64,000 bases of DNA from Desulfovibrio sp. JC010 (GCF_010470675.1 NZ_VOIQ01000003.1:124001-188000); one strand, 5' to 3'; positions 34,772-44,187 are shown, counted from the first letter of the stretch. Program-made: numbers and translations. Notes: generated by a model from the letters alone, not told the origin.

Positions 34772-36105
34772 AGAGTACCGGCCTGTAGCGGTTTGATTGT
34801 TATGGAGCGTTTTCCGAAACCGGAGTGGATGGTTCCGTCCTGATTAGCAAGTCTGACTGATAAATTCAAATTGTGGTTATCACATGCCTGTTTGATTTTA
34901 TGGTAGCTCAGCAGCTGTTTTTTGATTTCCGGTCCCGGTTTTGTGTCCGGCAGCACGTCCAGCTTAAGGGACAGTTGCATTGTTTCCGGTTGATATTCAA
35001 CGGTGAAATCAAGGACAGCCTTGTGGGGCAGAATGACGTTGTTCAGCTCATTAAGATCGAGCCTGCTTCCTCCGGGCAGTATAATGCCGTCACCGAGCCG
35101 TCCTTCCACCGCACCCAGTCTGCGCAGGGGCAGCCCGCAGGAGCATTCATCAGGCATGATGCAGCCCACATCCCCGGTACGGTAGCGTATTAACGGCATG
35201 GCCCGCCGGGAAAGGGTGCTGATCACAATTTCGCCCTTATGGCCGTCCGGGATCGGCTCTTCAGTGGCCGGGTTGATGATTTCCACATAGAAATCCGGTT
35301 CACGCAGATGCATGCCCGATCCACCGTGGCAGTCCACACCTCCGCCGAGGCAGGTCTCAGTCATGCCCCAGTGGGAGAAGACCTCGCAGCCGAAGACCCG
35401 TGAAATAGTCTGCATACTGGCTTGCGGCAACACATCCCAGCAAAGCAGTACCGAGCGCACATGGTTGATGACGATGTTCTTGCTTTCCAGCAGCCGGGCC
35501 AGTGCATGAATCTGGATGGCCGGACCTAAGATGCAGCTGGCGTGATTATCGAGCAGCAGGTTGAGCAGGGTGCTGATGTAGGACGGGTTGACCGGAAGAA
35601 CGGTTTCCCCGCCCAGCCGGGAAATGGATTCCGCAAAAAGGGAGCCGACCCCGCCGGGCCGGGAATCGGGCAGGATTGCCAGAATGGTTTCCCCCTCCTT
35701 AAGCATGGGGGCCATTCCGTAATGAAAAAAATCTATGGTCCGTTCAAGGTCCCCGGCAGTGAAAAACAGCCGTTTGGGCGGACCGCTGGAGCCGGAACTG
35801 GCGAGGGTCACGGCCCGCGCGATTTCATCCTGCGAAACGCAGAGGAAACTGTCGGGATTTGCGCGCAGGTCATCGGCAGTGGTGAAAGGCAGCTTTGCGA
35901 GGTCCGCAGGGGAGTGTACGGCCCCGGTTTGCATTCCGGCCAGCCGTTCATGGTAAAAGGGGCAGTTCTTAACAGCCTGAAACAAGGTCCGGCGCAGGGA
36001 ATCAAACTGCCATTCCTGAAGTTCGCGTATTGATACGGGTTGCAGATCGGGAGCACGGCCCATGCGCAGATTGAGCCATTTACCCAGCGGGTGTTCAGTC
36101 ATCAA
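34768..36105 (-). CDS. AMP-binding / phenylacetate-CoA-ligase-like protein
   Basis: 445 residues. Seen: adenylation motif TLASSGSSGPPKRLFFTAGD, the SHWGMTETCLGGGVDCHGGSG region and RYRTGDVGCI. Fold as in PaaK ligases, which activate an acid as acyl-AMP then CoA thioester. In this operon, an equivalent gene accompanies Mop in D. vulgaris (DVU_1553 family, from memory). The substrate is unknown; it may charge a carboxylate made by Mop or take part in maturation. Overlaps radical SAM and xdhC genes. Confidence 0.85.
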   Translation of the reverse strand: MMTEHPLGKWLNLRMGRAPDLQPVSIRELQEWQFDSLRRTLFQAVKNCPFYHERLAGMQTGAVHSPADLAKLPFTTADDLRANPDSFLCVSQDEIARAVTLASSGSSGPPKRLFFTAGDLERTIDFFHYGMAPMLKEGETILAILPDSRPGGVGSLFAESISRLGGETVLPVNPSYISTLLNLLLDNHASCILGPAIQIHALARLLESKNIVINHVRSVLLCWDVLPQASMQTISRVFGCEVFSHWGMTETCLGGGVDCHGGSGMHLREPDFYVEIINPATEEPIPDGHKGEIVISTLSRRAMPLIRYRTGDVGCIMPDECSCGLPLRRLGAVEGRLGDGIILPGGSRLDLNELNNVILPHKAVLDFTVEYQPETMQLSLKLDVLPDTKPGPEIKKQLLSYHKIKQACDNHNLNLSVRLANQDGTIHSGFGKRSITIKPLQAGTL

Positions 36106-37444
36106 TCATCCTCCTGTACAAGGTGGAGCCGTCCATGGCGGTGAGATTGTAGGCGCAAAACGGAATCAGCCTGCCGTCCGGAGCAGCCACATGGATACAA
36201 CACCCTTTTAAGCGGTCAAGGTCAAGGGTCCATGCGTCCTGAAATGCCATTCCGGAAATGGCGAGAATGTGTGTTTTGGCCCGGCTCAAGAAGCGATCAA
36301 GGTCGTCCTGCGGCTTTTTGCAGTCGCAGGTTTCTTCCGGTGCGGCCCACTGGCGGCGCACAAAAGCCTTGGATTTATCCGCGCCTTCGGATGCAGGCTT
36401 CGGGGTACAGCAGCCTTCCTTTTTTGCAGAAAGTTTTTTCAGGCTGCCGTCTTCCATAACTAGATAATTGGCGTGGAAGGAACACAGGGAATGTTCGCAT
36501 CCCGGAGGCATAAAGTCGTCACGGTGCACAAGGTGTTCGCTCTGCTCTTCCAGTGCGGTCATGATTTCCGGCAGGGTGATGCGCATATCGTCTGAAGGCG
36601 GGGCGGGGTAGCGTCCAAAGTAACTGACCGGCTGAAAATGCACCCCGCGCACGCCCGGAGCATATGAAACAGCCAGTTTCAGGATTTCCCCGATGTCATC
36701 ATCGTTCACACCGGGAACAATCGTCGGCACCAGCACCACCCCGATCCCCGCCGCAGTGAGGTTCTCAATTGCCTTGATCTTTTCTTCCAGCAGTGCACGA
36801 CCGCGAATGGTTTTGTAAATATTGTCACGGGTTCCGTCGAATTGCAGGAAGGCGGAATCCACACCGCCCGCTGCCCAGCGTTTGGCAAGGCCGTGTTCGC
36901 GGGCCACACGCACCCCGTTGGTATTAACCTGCACAAAAGGAAAATCGTGTTTTTTGGCCAGTTCGGCAATGCGCGGCAGATCATCACGCACAGCAGGTTC
37001 GCCGCCGGAAAGCTGTAAATTACATGGTCCGGCTGTGGCCCGCACTTTCTGCAGCAGTTTGTCCAGTTCCGGTACAGTGGGATCAGCCGGGACTTTCTGG
37101 CCTGCCGAGGCAAAGCAGACCTTGCATTTCAGATCGCAACGCCATGTGATTTCCACCAGTGTGGTGCAGGTGTGCTGGTTATGGTCCGGGCAGAGGCCGC
37201 AATCAAAGGGGCAGCCTTTGCTCTCCGCCGTATCCATCACCGGAGGAGCGGAAGGAATCTTCGGGCGCGACCAGCCGGAAACAGCAGGTTCACCGCGCCA
37301 GAAAGGAGTGCTGAATTTTCCGTGTTCAGGGCATTCTTTTACAATGCGGCTTTCGCCATTTTCCGTGACGCGGCGGGCGGGAATCTTTTCTAAACAGACC
37401 GGGCAGAGGGACTCTGTTTCCACAACATCAAAGCTAATATCCAT
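36095..37444 (-). CDS. Radical SAM protein of the aldehyde oxidoreductase cluster
   Basis: 449 residues from ATG 37444 (MDISFDVVETESLCPVC), with AAGGG about nine bases upstream. N-terminal Cys-rich zinc-like part (CPVCLEKIPARRV, CPEHGKF), then radical SAM core with TWRCDLKCKVCFASAG (CxxxCxxC binds 4Fe-4S) and LQLSGGEPAVRDDLP. A late Cys-rich stretch (CEHSLCSFHANYLV, CDCKKPQDD) may bind more clusters. Known relatives modify peptides or cofactors. Reaction unknown. Start lies 11 bases inside the C-GCAxxG gene. Confidence 0.88.
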   Translation of the reverse strand: MDISFDVVETESLCPVCLEKIPARRVTENGESRIVKECPEHGKFSTPFWRGEPAVSGWSRPKIPSAPPVMDTAESKGCPFDCGLCPDHNQHTCTTLVEITWRCDLKCKVCFASAGQKVPADPTVPELDKLLQKVRATAGPCNLQLSGGEPAVRDDLPRIAELAKKHDFPFVQVNTNGVRVAREHGLAKRWAAGGVDSAFLQFDGTRDNIYKTIRGRALLEEKIKAIENLTAAGIGVVLVPTIVPGVNDDDIGEILKLAVSYAPGVRGVHFQPVSYFGRYPAPPSDDMRITLPEIMTALEEQSEHLVHRDDFMPPGCEHSLCSFHANYLVMEDGSLKKLSAKKEGCCTPKPASEGADKSKAFVRRQWAAPEETCDCKKPQDDLDRFLSRAKTHILAISGMAFQDAWTLDLDRLKGCCIHVAAPDGRLIPFCAYNLTAMDGSTLYRRMIDD

Positions 37445-37898
37445 CGGAATCATCCCTTCCCACAGCCGGGTCATAACCGTTTTCAAGTAAAATATTCACT
37501 AGTTGCGCATAAGCTTCGCCCAGCAGCACTCCGCAGCGGTCCGCCCTTGGCTGTCCGCATTCACCGTCCAGAATGTCGCTGCAGGCTATGCCGCCGAAAT
37601 CTGTCGTAACCCGTTTTTTGAACCATTCCCGGAAGCTTTCCACCAGCAGTGGATAATTGTCTTCGGATGTCTCCACGTCCGTGCCCTTGCCTGCGTAAAG
37701 TCCCAGCGCGCAGAGTCCGCCGCTTAAAATACCGCAGGTCCCGGCACAGTCGCCCATGCCCATGCAAAGGCCCTGTGCTGCGCGCACAAGGTCCGGGTTT
37801 TCCTGCTGCAGGTTATCAAGGCAGAGGATGATCATGATCTGGGCGCAGCAATAACCTGCGCCGTTTAATTGCATTATTCTAAGATCTGTATCGGTCAT
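37434..37898 (-). CDS. C_GCAxxG_C_C-family redox protein
   Basis: 154 residues. Cysteine pattern AGYCCAQIMII...MGDCAGTCGILSGGLCALG, the hallmark of the family, with another cysteine pair near the C-terminus (CSDILDGECGQPRADRCG). These small helical proteins are thought to be redox or metal carriers and often sit with Fe-S enzymes. First gene of the six-gene run ending in the histidine phosphatase. Confidence 0.85.
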   Translation of the reverse strand: MTDTDLRIMQLNGAGYCCAQIMIILCLDNLQQENPDLVRAAQGLCMGMGDCAGTCGILSGGLCALGLYAGKGTDVETSEDNYPLLVESFREWFKKRVTTDFGGIACSDILDGECGQPRADRCGVLLGEAYAQLVNILLENGYDPAVGRDDSDGY

Positions 37899-37899
37899 G

Positions 37900-37988
37900 T
37901 GGTGCCTCCGGCGGCCCTGCCGGGGGCCTTAAACCCTTTTTGTAAAAAGGGTTTAAGAATCCCAAAAACTTTTATTAGGGCTTCGCCA
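37900..37988 (-). repeat. Intergenic repeat element, copy 1
   Basis: Read on the minus strand: GGCGAAGCCCTAATAAAAG, TTTTTGGGA, AACCCTTTTT, loop, AAAAAGGGTT, GGCCCCCGG and GCCGCCGGAGGCA. The same blocks in the same order occur in copy 2 at 41167-41347, which lies in opposite orientation. The AACCCTTTTT/AAAAAGGGTT hairpin could end transcription from the methyltransferase gene. Confidence 0.7.
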
Positions 37989-38003
37989 TGTTATATTAGG
38001 GAG

Positions 38004-38672
38004 TTAGTCTTGAGTTGCAATCATCAGCATATAGCCTGGGCGTTCGCAGCAATTCTGCCCGCGCGAGGGGATATTTTCCCCGGCGAAGACCAGTTTGGCG
38101 GCCAGTTCCACCAGCAGCCGGGAATAGTCTTCGATGGCGGCTATATGCATGGAGTTTTCTTTTAAAATTTGTTCGATGCGCCCCAGATAGAGCGGTGAAT
38201 TGGCACATGATCCGTCAAGGCATTGGATTTGTCCGGTGCCGTGTTGTCCTTTTCCTCTTTGATATAGGTCGCTGATGATCAGCTTGCCGTTTTCCTTCAG
38301 CACCCGTTTGAATTCGCTGATGGTCTGCTCCTTGTCCGGCAGCAACGAGAGTACGCATTCGCAGAAGATTGCGTCAAAACTGGAATCCGCAAAGGGGAGA
38401 GAAGAGCCGTCCGCACGGGTCAGTGGCAGGTCTGCCGGGGCTTCGGCAAGCTGGCGCGGGGAATAGTCCATGCCGCAGGCGTTCAGGCCGTGCTGAGCGC
38501 GCAGGTATTCCACTGTTGCGCCCAGTCCGCAACCCACATCCAGAACCCGTGCGTCTACGGGAAGTCCGGTCAGGGTAACGGCCCGGTCGGTGAGGGTGAA
38601 ACCTCCGGGACGCAGGGTGTTTCCGGCGGCATCACGCAGGATGGATTTTTCCCAGAGCGGGGTCCCGGTCAT
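38004..38672 (-). CDS. SAM-dependent methyltransferase of the mop cluster
   Basis: 222 residues. Class I methyltransferase with RVLDVGCGLGATVEYLRAQ, GMDYSPRQLAEAP, LPFADSSFDAIFCECVLSLL. Has several cysteines (CLDGSCANSPLY), unlike most relatives. ATG overlaps the zinc-ribbon stop by one base. By position it matches the DVU_1556-type methyltransferase that accompanies Mop. The methyl acceptor is unknown. Confidence 0.87.
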   Translation of the reverse strand: MTGTPLWEKSILRDAAGNTLRPGGFTLTDRAVTLTGLPVDARVLDVGCGLGATVEYLRAQHGLNACGMDYSPRQLAEAPADLPLTRADGSSLPFADSSFDAIFCECVLSLLPDKEQTISEFKRVLKENGKLIISDLYQRGKGQHGTGQIQCLDGSCANSPLYLGRIEQILKENSMHIAAIEDYSRLLVELAAKLVFAGENIPSRGQNCCERPGYMLMIATQD

Positions 38673-38887
38673 TATTTATCCTCCAGCATCCGTTCCACCT
38701 CGGCCATTTTTCCTAAAGCCAGTTCTTCGGGAATAAGCACAAATCCGCAATCCGGGCAGGCGGGCAGTTCCACATTGAAGCGGCTGTCCAGATATTCCAG
38801 TTCCACCGGAGAAGGGTTCAGCGGTTTATTGCAGGTCGCGCATTTCCACGAGGAAAAATCTTCATCCAGAACTTTTAAGGTACTCAT
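38672..38887 (-). CDS. Small two-CxxC zinc-ribbon/redox protein
   Basis: 71 residues: WKCATCNKPL and PACPDCGFVLIPEEL, two CxxC knuckles 26 residues apart, then an acidic helix. Zinc-ribbon or rubredoxin-like. ATG overlaps the scaffold gene stop (ATGA) and its own stop overlaps the methyltransferase start, so production is tightly coupled. Same type as the DVU_1557 redox protein (from memory). Confidence 0.85.
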   Translation of the reverse strand: MSTLKVLDEDFSSWKCATCNKPLNPSPVELEYLDSRFNVELPACPDCGFVLIPEELALGKMAEVERMLEDK

Positions 38888-41163
38888 GAATTACCTCCTA
38901 CTCCCAGAACTCTCATTCTATGAGACCAGACCCGGTGGACAAGATAGCTCCCGCCTTTCATTTCATACTCCACCCAGTAGGTGACTGTTACCGGGCGGAA
39001 CTGTATCAGCTTGTGTCCGGTCTCTGTGTTTTCCAACACTTGCGCTGAATCCTGCACCGCATGCAGTGTTTTTTGGATGTCCGATAAAAGGATACGCCGT
39101 TCCTCCATCATGGTCCGGGCTTCCTCAGTGAACTCCACTGCCACGGATTCGTAATCGTGGCGTGGTTCGGGCTGCTCGTTCCAGGTCTGGCGGAGCAGGT
39201 TTTCCTTTAAGCGGACCCTGTTTTCGCGCCGGGCGGAATAGCCGGGGGCAATGCGTCCGGCGGGATCTTCGTTGCCGTCAGGAAAAATTATATCCAGAAA
39301 ATGCATGCACCGTTTTCCGGCTTTGGCAAGCATGTCGCGGCACATGGCGCAGTAGGTCACTCCGTCATGGTCCAGTTTTTCAGCCCGATGCTCTGCGGCC
39401 TTGCGGGAAAGCGGCTGGTTGGCATTGCTGAGCAGTCCGCCGAAACCGCAGCATTCGGTCTGGGAGCCGGAAAGTTCCGGCTCTTCAAAGGTGATGTCCA
39501 GTCCGCTGAGCAGCATACGGACATCATTCATCAAATCGTGATTGCTGCGTGCGGAACAGGGGTCCTGTAAGGAAAGCAGTTCCAGTTCCGGGTGTTGGGA
39601 CAGCTGTCCAAGTTCAGACCCCAGAACTGTCCACAGGGAAATAACATCCGCTTCCGGCAATCCTTTTTGCAGGCTCTCCATGCAGGAGGGGCAGGCGGCG
39701 ATAATCTGCGGACGGCCGAGGGACTCCCAGTCCCGTTTCAGGGATTCCATTTTACGTCCGAACATATCTTTTTGTCCGGCCCAGTCCGCTGGCGCGCCGC
39801 AGCAGCGCAGCAGCAGTCCTGTTCCGCCGTCCAGCACGGAACAGAGGTGCGCGTAGGTGCGTTCAATGGCTCCGGGGTCGGATGCGCTGAGCTGGCAGCC
39901 GGGGAAGAAAAACTGTCTGCTGCTCTCTGTGCCGGGTTGGTGTCTGGCCAGCGCACAGACGGAAGAATCGGCAAAATCCATGTCGCGGAAGGCGAATTCA
40001 TGGGCCGAGGGCGGCATGTGTCCTTTTTCAACCAGATCCTGCCGGGCTTCGAGGACAATGTCCTGCATGGCGAAATTTTCAGGGCAGACCTGTTCGCAGA
40101 GTCCGCAGAGCATGCAGGAGTTGATCATGGTGTTGGCCATGCGTGTGCCCATGACGATGGAGGCGTTGTTGTAAATCTGGCGGGCGTAAGCCTTGGGGTA
40201 GCTCTTGAATTCCTGCAGATAAACACAGTTGTTCACGCATTCCATGCACTCGCAGAGCAGACAGCGCGATGCTTCCTCGCGGGCCTGTTCCAAAGAATAG
40301 CCTCCGTCTGGAACAGCAACAGGATCAACCGTTGCCACCTTGCTGATATTAGTGAAAAGCTTTGTCTCAAACGGTGCTTCGCGGTCCCGTCCGGCAGTGA
40401 GTGAGGCGTTCTGGAGCTTGCGTTCAATGGAAAGAGCTCCCTTGCGGCCTACTGCGATGAGTTCGGTGATTGATTTACCGCTTACATCCGGGGAGGCGAA
40501 TAGAAAATCAATGCTGGTCTCCAAGGTGGCGGGGTCCACCTGACTTAGGCCGAACTGGGTGGCGTTGAAGATCAGAGGATCAATAAAAATAGCATCGAAG
40601 CTTTTGCTGGCGGCCATGATCGTCTGCGCATCTGGCTTGCCGTGCTCTGCAAAGGAAACGTTCATTTTGCCGAGCTGGGCCAGTTCTTTTTCAATAATTT
40701 CATTGCTGACCAGCTCTGCCGGGAGATGACCGAGACCCTGCATTTTGTTTTCACAAAAGACAATGACGGTAAAACCTTTCTTGCCGAGGTCCCATGCGGC
40801 GGTCAGCCCGGAAAGGTGAGCACCGAAGACCGCGATGTTTCTTCCTTTTGGCGGCAAAGCCCGGATTATGGGAGTGCGTTTGGCGTTCTCGGCAGCGAAC
40901 CGTTCCAGTGAAGCCAGTTCAATGCCGCCGCCCCTCTGGGCGCGCAGACAGTCGTTTTGACAGTCCCCGCCGCAGATTCTGGCAGTGACCGCAGGAAAGG
41001 GCATGGTTTTGCAGAGCACAGCCCATGCTTTATCCACTTGTCCTGCCTGAAGAAAACGACAAAACTCGCGCCCGTCTACATGCAGCGGACAACGAGCTTT
41101 ACACTTAGGCGGCTCTTCCTGAGTACACCGCGCTTCCCAATCACGAAGATTTTTTTGATCCAT
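38884..41163 (-). CDS. Fe-S/flavin scaffold protein with CCG domains (heterodisulfide-reductase-like)
   Basis: 759 residues. N-terminal GltD-like cysteine part (CKARCPLHVDGREFCRFL, RICGGDCQNDCLRAQRGGG), a nucleotide-fold segment whose loop reads GAHLSGLTAAW rather than GxGPAG, a ferredoxin part (CLLCECMECVNNC and CMLCGLCEQVCP, two 4Fe-4S sites) and two CCG motifs (LLRCCGAP, ECCGFGG) like HdrB. The C-terminal 130 residues (SYLVHRVWSHRMRVLG) are unknown. Suggests an electron-transfer partner of Mop. Downstream of mop, separated by copy 2 of the repeat. Confidence 0.87.
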   Translation of the reverse strand: MDQKNLRDWEARCTQEEPPKCKARCPLHVDGREFCRFLQAGQVDKAWAVLCKTMPFPAVTARICGGDCQNDCLRAQRGGGIELASLERFAAENAKRTPIIRALPPKGRNIAVFGAHLSGLTAAWDLGKKGFTVIVFCENKMQGLGHLPAELVSNEIIEKELAQLGKMNVSFAEHGKPDAQTIMAASKSFDAIFIDPLIFNATQFGLSQVDPATLETSIDFLFASPDVSGKSITELIAVGRKGALSIERKLQNASLTAGRDREAPFETKLFTNISKVATVDPVAVPDGGYSLEQAREEASRCLLCECMECVNNCVYLQEFKSYPKAYARQIYNNASIVMGTRMANTMINSCMLCGLCEQVCPENFAMQDIVLEARQDLVEKGHMPPSAHEFAFRDMDFADSSVCALARHQPGTESSRQFFFPGCQLSASDPGAIERTYAHLCSVLDGGTGLLLRCCGAPADWAGQKDMFGRKMESLKRDWESLGRPQIIAACPSCMESLQKGLPEADVISLWTVLGSELGQLSQHPELELLSLQDPCSARSNHDLMNDVRMLLSGLDITFEEPELSGSQTECCGFGGLLSNANQPLSRKAAEHRAEKLDHDGVTYCAMCRDMLAKAGKRCMHFLDIIFPDGNEDPAGRIAPGYSARRENRVRLKENLLRQTWNEQPEPRHDYESVAVEFTEEARTMMEERRILLSDIQKTLHAVQDSAQVLENTETGHKLIQFRPVTVTYWVEYEMKGGSYLVHRVWSHRMRVLGVGGNS

Positions 41164-41166
41164 AAC

Positions 41167-41347
41167 GGCGAAGCCCTATTGAAAGGTTTTGGGAGAGTCC
41201 AGAGAACCCTTTTTCCACAAATCCGCAGGAAAGCGGATTTGGACGTTTCCTGTAAGGCAACGCCCCGAAGGGGTGAGCCACAGGAAGTGGCGAATCAAAA
41301 GGGTTCTTTGGCCCCCGGAGGGACTCTCGGTAGAGCCGCCGGAGGCA
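41167..41347 (+). repeat. Intergenic repeat element, copy 2 (with inserted hairpins)
   Basis: Plus strand: GGCGAAGCCCTATTGAAAGG, TTTTGGGA, AACCCTTTTT at 41206-41215, AAAAGGGTT, GGCCCCCGG and GCCGCCGGAGGCA. Between the AACCC and GGGTT arms it carries extra hairpins: AATCCGC/GCGGATT, CCCC/GGGG and CCAC/GTGG. Inverted relative to copy 1, so the pair brackets the three-gene block 38004-41163. Confidence 0.7.
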
Positions 41348-41388
41348 AAAAAAGCCCGGACTCCGGTATCAAACCAGAATCCGGGCTT
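41347..41388 (-). terminator. Terminator of mop
   Basis: AAGCCCGGA (41352-41360) pairs with TCCGGGCTT (41380-41388), followed on the minus strand by a run of T. It lies 13 bases past the mop stop and should separate mop from the scaffold operon at least partly. Confidence 0.85.
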
Positions 41389-41400
41389 ACATTCAACTAA

Positions 41401-44118
41401 TTAGCCTTTCATGGCAGCGAGAACCTTCTCGGGGCGAGCCGGGAGATGGGTTACGCGTGCGCCGCAGGCGTTGTAGATTGCGTTGATGATGGAAGCATGC
41501 GGGGTGGTCAGCGGAAGCTCACCGACACCGGATGCGCCGTGGGAACCGTTGGGACGTTCGGTCTCAACGTACACCAGTTCGATATCATCGGGGATCTGCT
41601 TGATGTAGGGGAAGCCTGCACCGACCATGGTGGCGTGCTTCTTGATGTCTTCGAAGTCCTCGGTAAGTGCGAGGCCGACACCCTGAGCGAGACCGCCGTA
41701 CATCTGGCCGTCAACAGCGAGTTTGTTGTTGATCTTACCGATGTCTGCGATGAGCTTCATCTTTTCAACCTGAACTTTACCGGTAGCGATTTCAACTTCT
41801 ACGCCGGACATGAACAGACCGTACATGTAGCAGGCAAAGGGTGAACCCTGACCGTTTTCATCACAATCGGTGGCCGGAGCGGACCATTTACCGTCGTAAC
41901 GGAGCTCTTTACCCGCTGCGACCATTTCGTCGTAGCTCATGTAAGAGTTGTCAGACTTGCGCATGGCGTCCATGAGGTTGCGGCAGGCGGCGATAATTGC
42001 GTTACCGATAACAACCTGAGAGCGGCTACCACCTGCGGGACCGCCGTTGGGGCAGTTGCGGGTGTCGTTCATGACCAGATGGATCTGCTCGGGAGCGAGG
42101 CCGAGGGGACGCAGGGCTTCGTGGGCGGTACCCAGACAACCGATATCCGCACCCTGACCGTGGTCGTGCCAGCAGTTGAAGAGGGTTACGGAACCGTCTT
42201 TGTTCAGTTCGATTGCGGATTCAGCGGTGTCAGGTCCGTCAAGGCCGGAACCGTAGATACCTACTGCGATACCGATGCCGCGTTTGCAGCCTTCGGCAGC
42301 TGCTTCAGCAGCCCACTTTTTCATCTCTTCATACTTGGGACGGCCGGCCTTGAAGATGTCTTCCATGCAGTAGACTTCAGGCTGGCAGCCGGTGGGAGTG
42401 GTGTCGCCGGGGCGGTAGACGTTCTTTTCGCGCAGATCGAAGGGATCCATGCCGATTTTTTCAGCCAGTTCGTCCATCATGACTTCGTAGCCGAATTCGG
42501 TTTCAGGTGCGCCGTAACCGCGGAAAGCGGAACCCCATGCATGGTTGGTGCAGACGGTTTTACCGAGGCCGCGGATATTTTCCAGTTTGTAACCGGAACC
42601 GATGAACTGGGCACCGCGCAGGGTCAGCAGGTCACCGAATTCGGAGTAGGGACCGTGGTCGCAGGTCCAGTCGGTTTCCATACCGAGCAGGTCGCCGTCT
42701 TTGCTTGCGGCAAGGCGGATGTCGGTGAAGAAGGGAGAACGTTTACCGGTGTACTGCTGCTGCTGTTCCCAAGTGTAGTTCAGGAAAACAGGCTTGCCGG
42801 TTGCGAGGCAGGCTGCGCCGACCAGTGCTTCCATGGTGGGGGAGAACTTGTAACCGAAAGTACCGCCTGCATAGTTCTGGACCATGATCAGGTTTTCGAG
42901 TTCAACGCCTAAGCCCGGAGCGATCATGGCTGCGTGCAGGTGCAGGCCGATGGACTTGGAGTGGATGTTGAGCTTGCCGTCATCATCAAGGAAAGCAAAA
43001 CCTACGTCCGGCTCGATGGGCATATGCGGCTGACGCTGCACATAGTAGGAACCTTCAAGAACAACGTCGGCTTTGTCCATGATCGGAGCGGTTTCTTCGC
43101 CCTTGACGATCTTCTGTTCAAAATAAACGTTGGGGGTGCCGGGGTGAATTTCCATGGCGTCTTCTGCCATGGCGGCAGGGGCGTTCATGTATTCGGGAAG
43201 CTGTTCCAGTTCTACTTTAACCAGCTTGGCTGCTTCTTTTGCGATTTTTTCAGAAGTAGCGCAGACGATAGCGATGGCGTCACCGTACTGGAAGACTTTT
43301 TCGTCGTTAAGGATAGGACGATCCCAACCGTCACCTTTGTTGGTGGGGAAGGTGATCAGACCGGTGATGCGGTTTTTACCTTTGATATCCTTGTAGGTAA
43401 CGACTTTTTCAACGCCTTCCATGGCTTCAGCTGCGCTGGTGTCGATGGAGATGATGTTGGCGTGGGAAACTTCAGCCTGTACAAGGGCGCAATTGAGGGA
43501 ACCTTCGGGCAGCTTCAGGCCGAGGTCTGCACCGTAGTCCAGAGTACCGGTGACTTTTGCCACTGCGGTGGGGCGGGGATATTTGGAACCCCAGATGCGC
43601 TGGTCAGCAGGCATCTTGAAGAGCAGATCGTCTTCGGACATGTCGCCGCGCATTACTGCTGCTGCGTCCTGCACTGCGTCAACCAAGGGTTTGTAACCGG
43701 TGCAGCGGCAGGCGTTGCGGTTCTTCTGGAACCAGTCACGGATGTCTGCGCGGGTCGGTTTGGGATTGGCAAGGAGCAGGGCGTAGGTGGAGACAACAAA
43801 ACCGGGGGTACAGAAACCGCACTGTGCGCCGCCGTGGGCAATCCATGCGAGCTGGATGGGGTGCAGTTCGGTGGGGGTACCGATACCTTCGGTGGTGAGG
43901 ATTTCGGTGAAATCTTCAACACGTTTCATTTTCAGGGCGCAGGTGCGTTTGAGCTTGCCGTCTATAATAACGGAGCAGCTACCGCACTGTCCGGTTCCGC
44001 AACCGATCTTTACGCTGAGCAGACCGAGTTTTTCACGCAGAACATTGGCGAGGGTTTCATCATTTTCGCAGATGATGAATTTCTCAACGCCGTTAACTTT
44101 CAGAGTCCGTTTGATCAT
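41401..44118 (-). CDS. mop: Molybdenum aldehyde oxidoreductase (Mop)
   Basis: 905 residues; the D. gigas enzyme has 907. Oxidises aldehydes to carboxylic acids in the cytoplasm using a molybdopterin cytosine dinucleotide centre. Two 2Fe-2S clusters: Cys40, 45, 48, 60 and Cys100, 103, 137, 139, the same numbers as I recall for D. gigas. Catalytic Glu in GVGELPLTTPH is 38 residues from the end as in D. gigas (Glu869 there, Glu867 here). No FAD domain. Follows the molybdopterin-binding gene by 69 bases. Confidence 0.97.
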   Translation of the reverse strand: MIKRTLKVNGVEKFIICENDETLANVLREKLGLLSVKIGCGTGQCGSCSVIIDGKLKRTCALKMKRVEDFTEILTTEGIGTPTELHPIQLAWIAHGGAQCGFCTPGFVVSTYALLLANPKPTRADIRDWFQKNRNACRCTGYKPLVDAVQDAAAVMRGDMSEDDLLFKMPADQRIWGSKYPRPTAVAKVTGTLDYGADLGLKLPEGSLNCALVQAEVSHANIISIDTSAAEAMEGVEKVVTYKDIKGKNRITGLITFPTNKGDGWDRPILNDEKVFQYGDAIAIVCATSEKIAKEAAKLVKVELEQLPEYMNAPAAMAEDAMEIHPGTPNVYFEQKIVKGEETAPIMDKADVVLEGSYYVQRQPHMPIEPDVGFAFLDDDGKLNIHSKSIGLHLHAAMIAPGLGVELENLIMVQNYAGGTFGYKFSPTMEALVGAACLATGKPVFLNYTWEQQQQYTGKRSPFFTDIRLAASKDGDLLGMETDWTCDHGPYSEFGDLLTLRGAQFIGSGYKLENIRGLGKTVCTNHAWGSAFRGYGAPETEFGYEVMMDELAEKIGMDPFDLREKNVYRPGDTTPTGCQPEVYCMEDIFKAGRPKYEEMKKWAAEAAAEGCKRGIGIAVGIYGSGLDGPDTAESAIELNKDGSVTLFNCWHDHGQGADIGCLGTAHEALRPLGLAPEQIHLVMNDTRNCPNGGPAGGSRSQVVIGNAIIAACRNLMDAMRKSDNSYMSYDEMVAAGKELRYDGKWSAPATDCDENGQGSPFACYMYGLFMSGVEVEIATGKVQVEKMKLIADIGKINNKLAVDGQMYGGLAQGVGLALTEDFEDIKKHATMVGAGFPYIKQIPDDIELVYVETERPNGSHGASGVGELPLTTPHASIINAIYNACGARVTHLPARPEKVLAAMKG

Positions 44119-44187
44119 GGAAAGAACCTCCTTGAATTACTGCTTTTTTGTATTAGCAGGCGTCCGGGAAGGACGTCGAACTATCCT

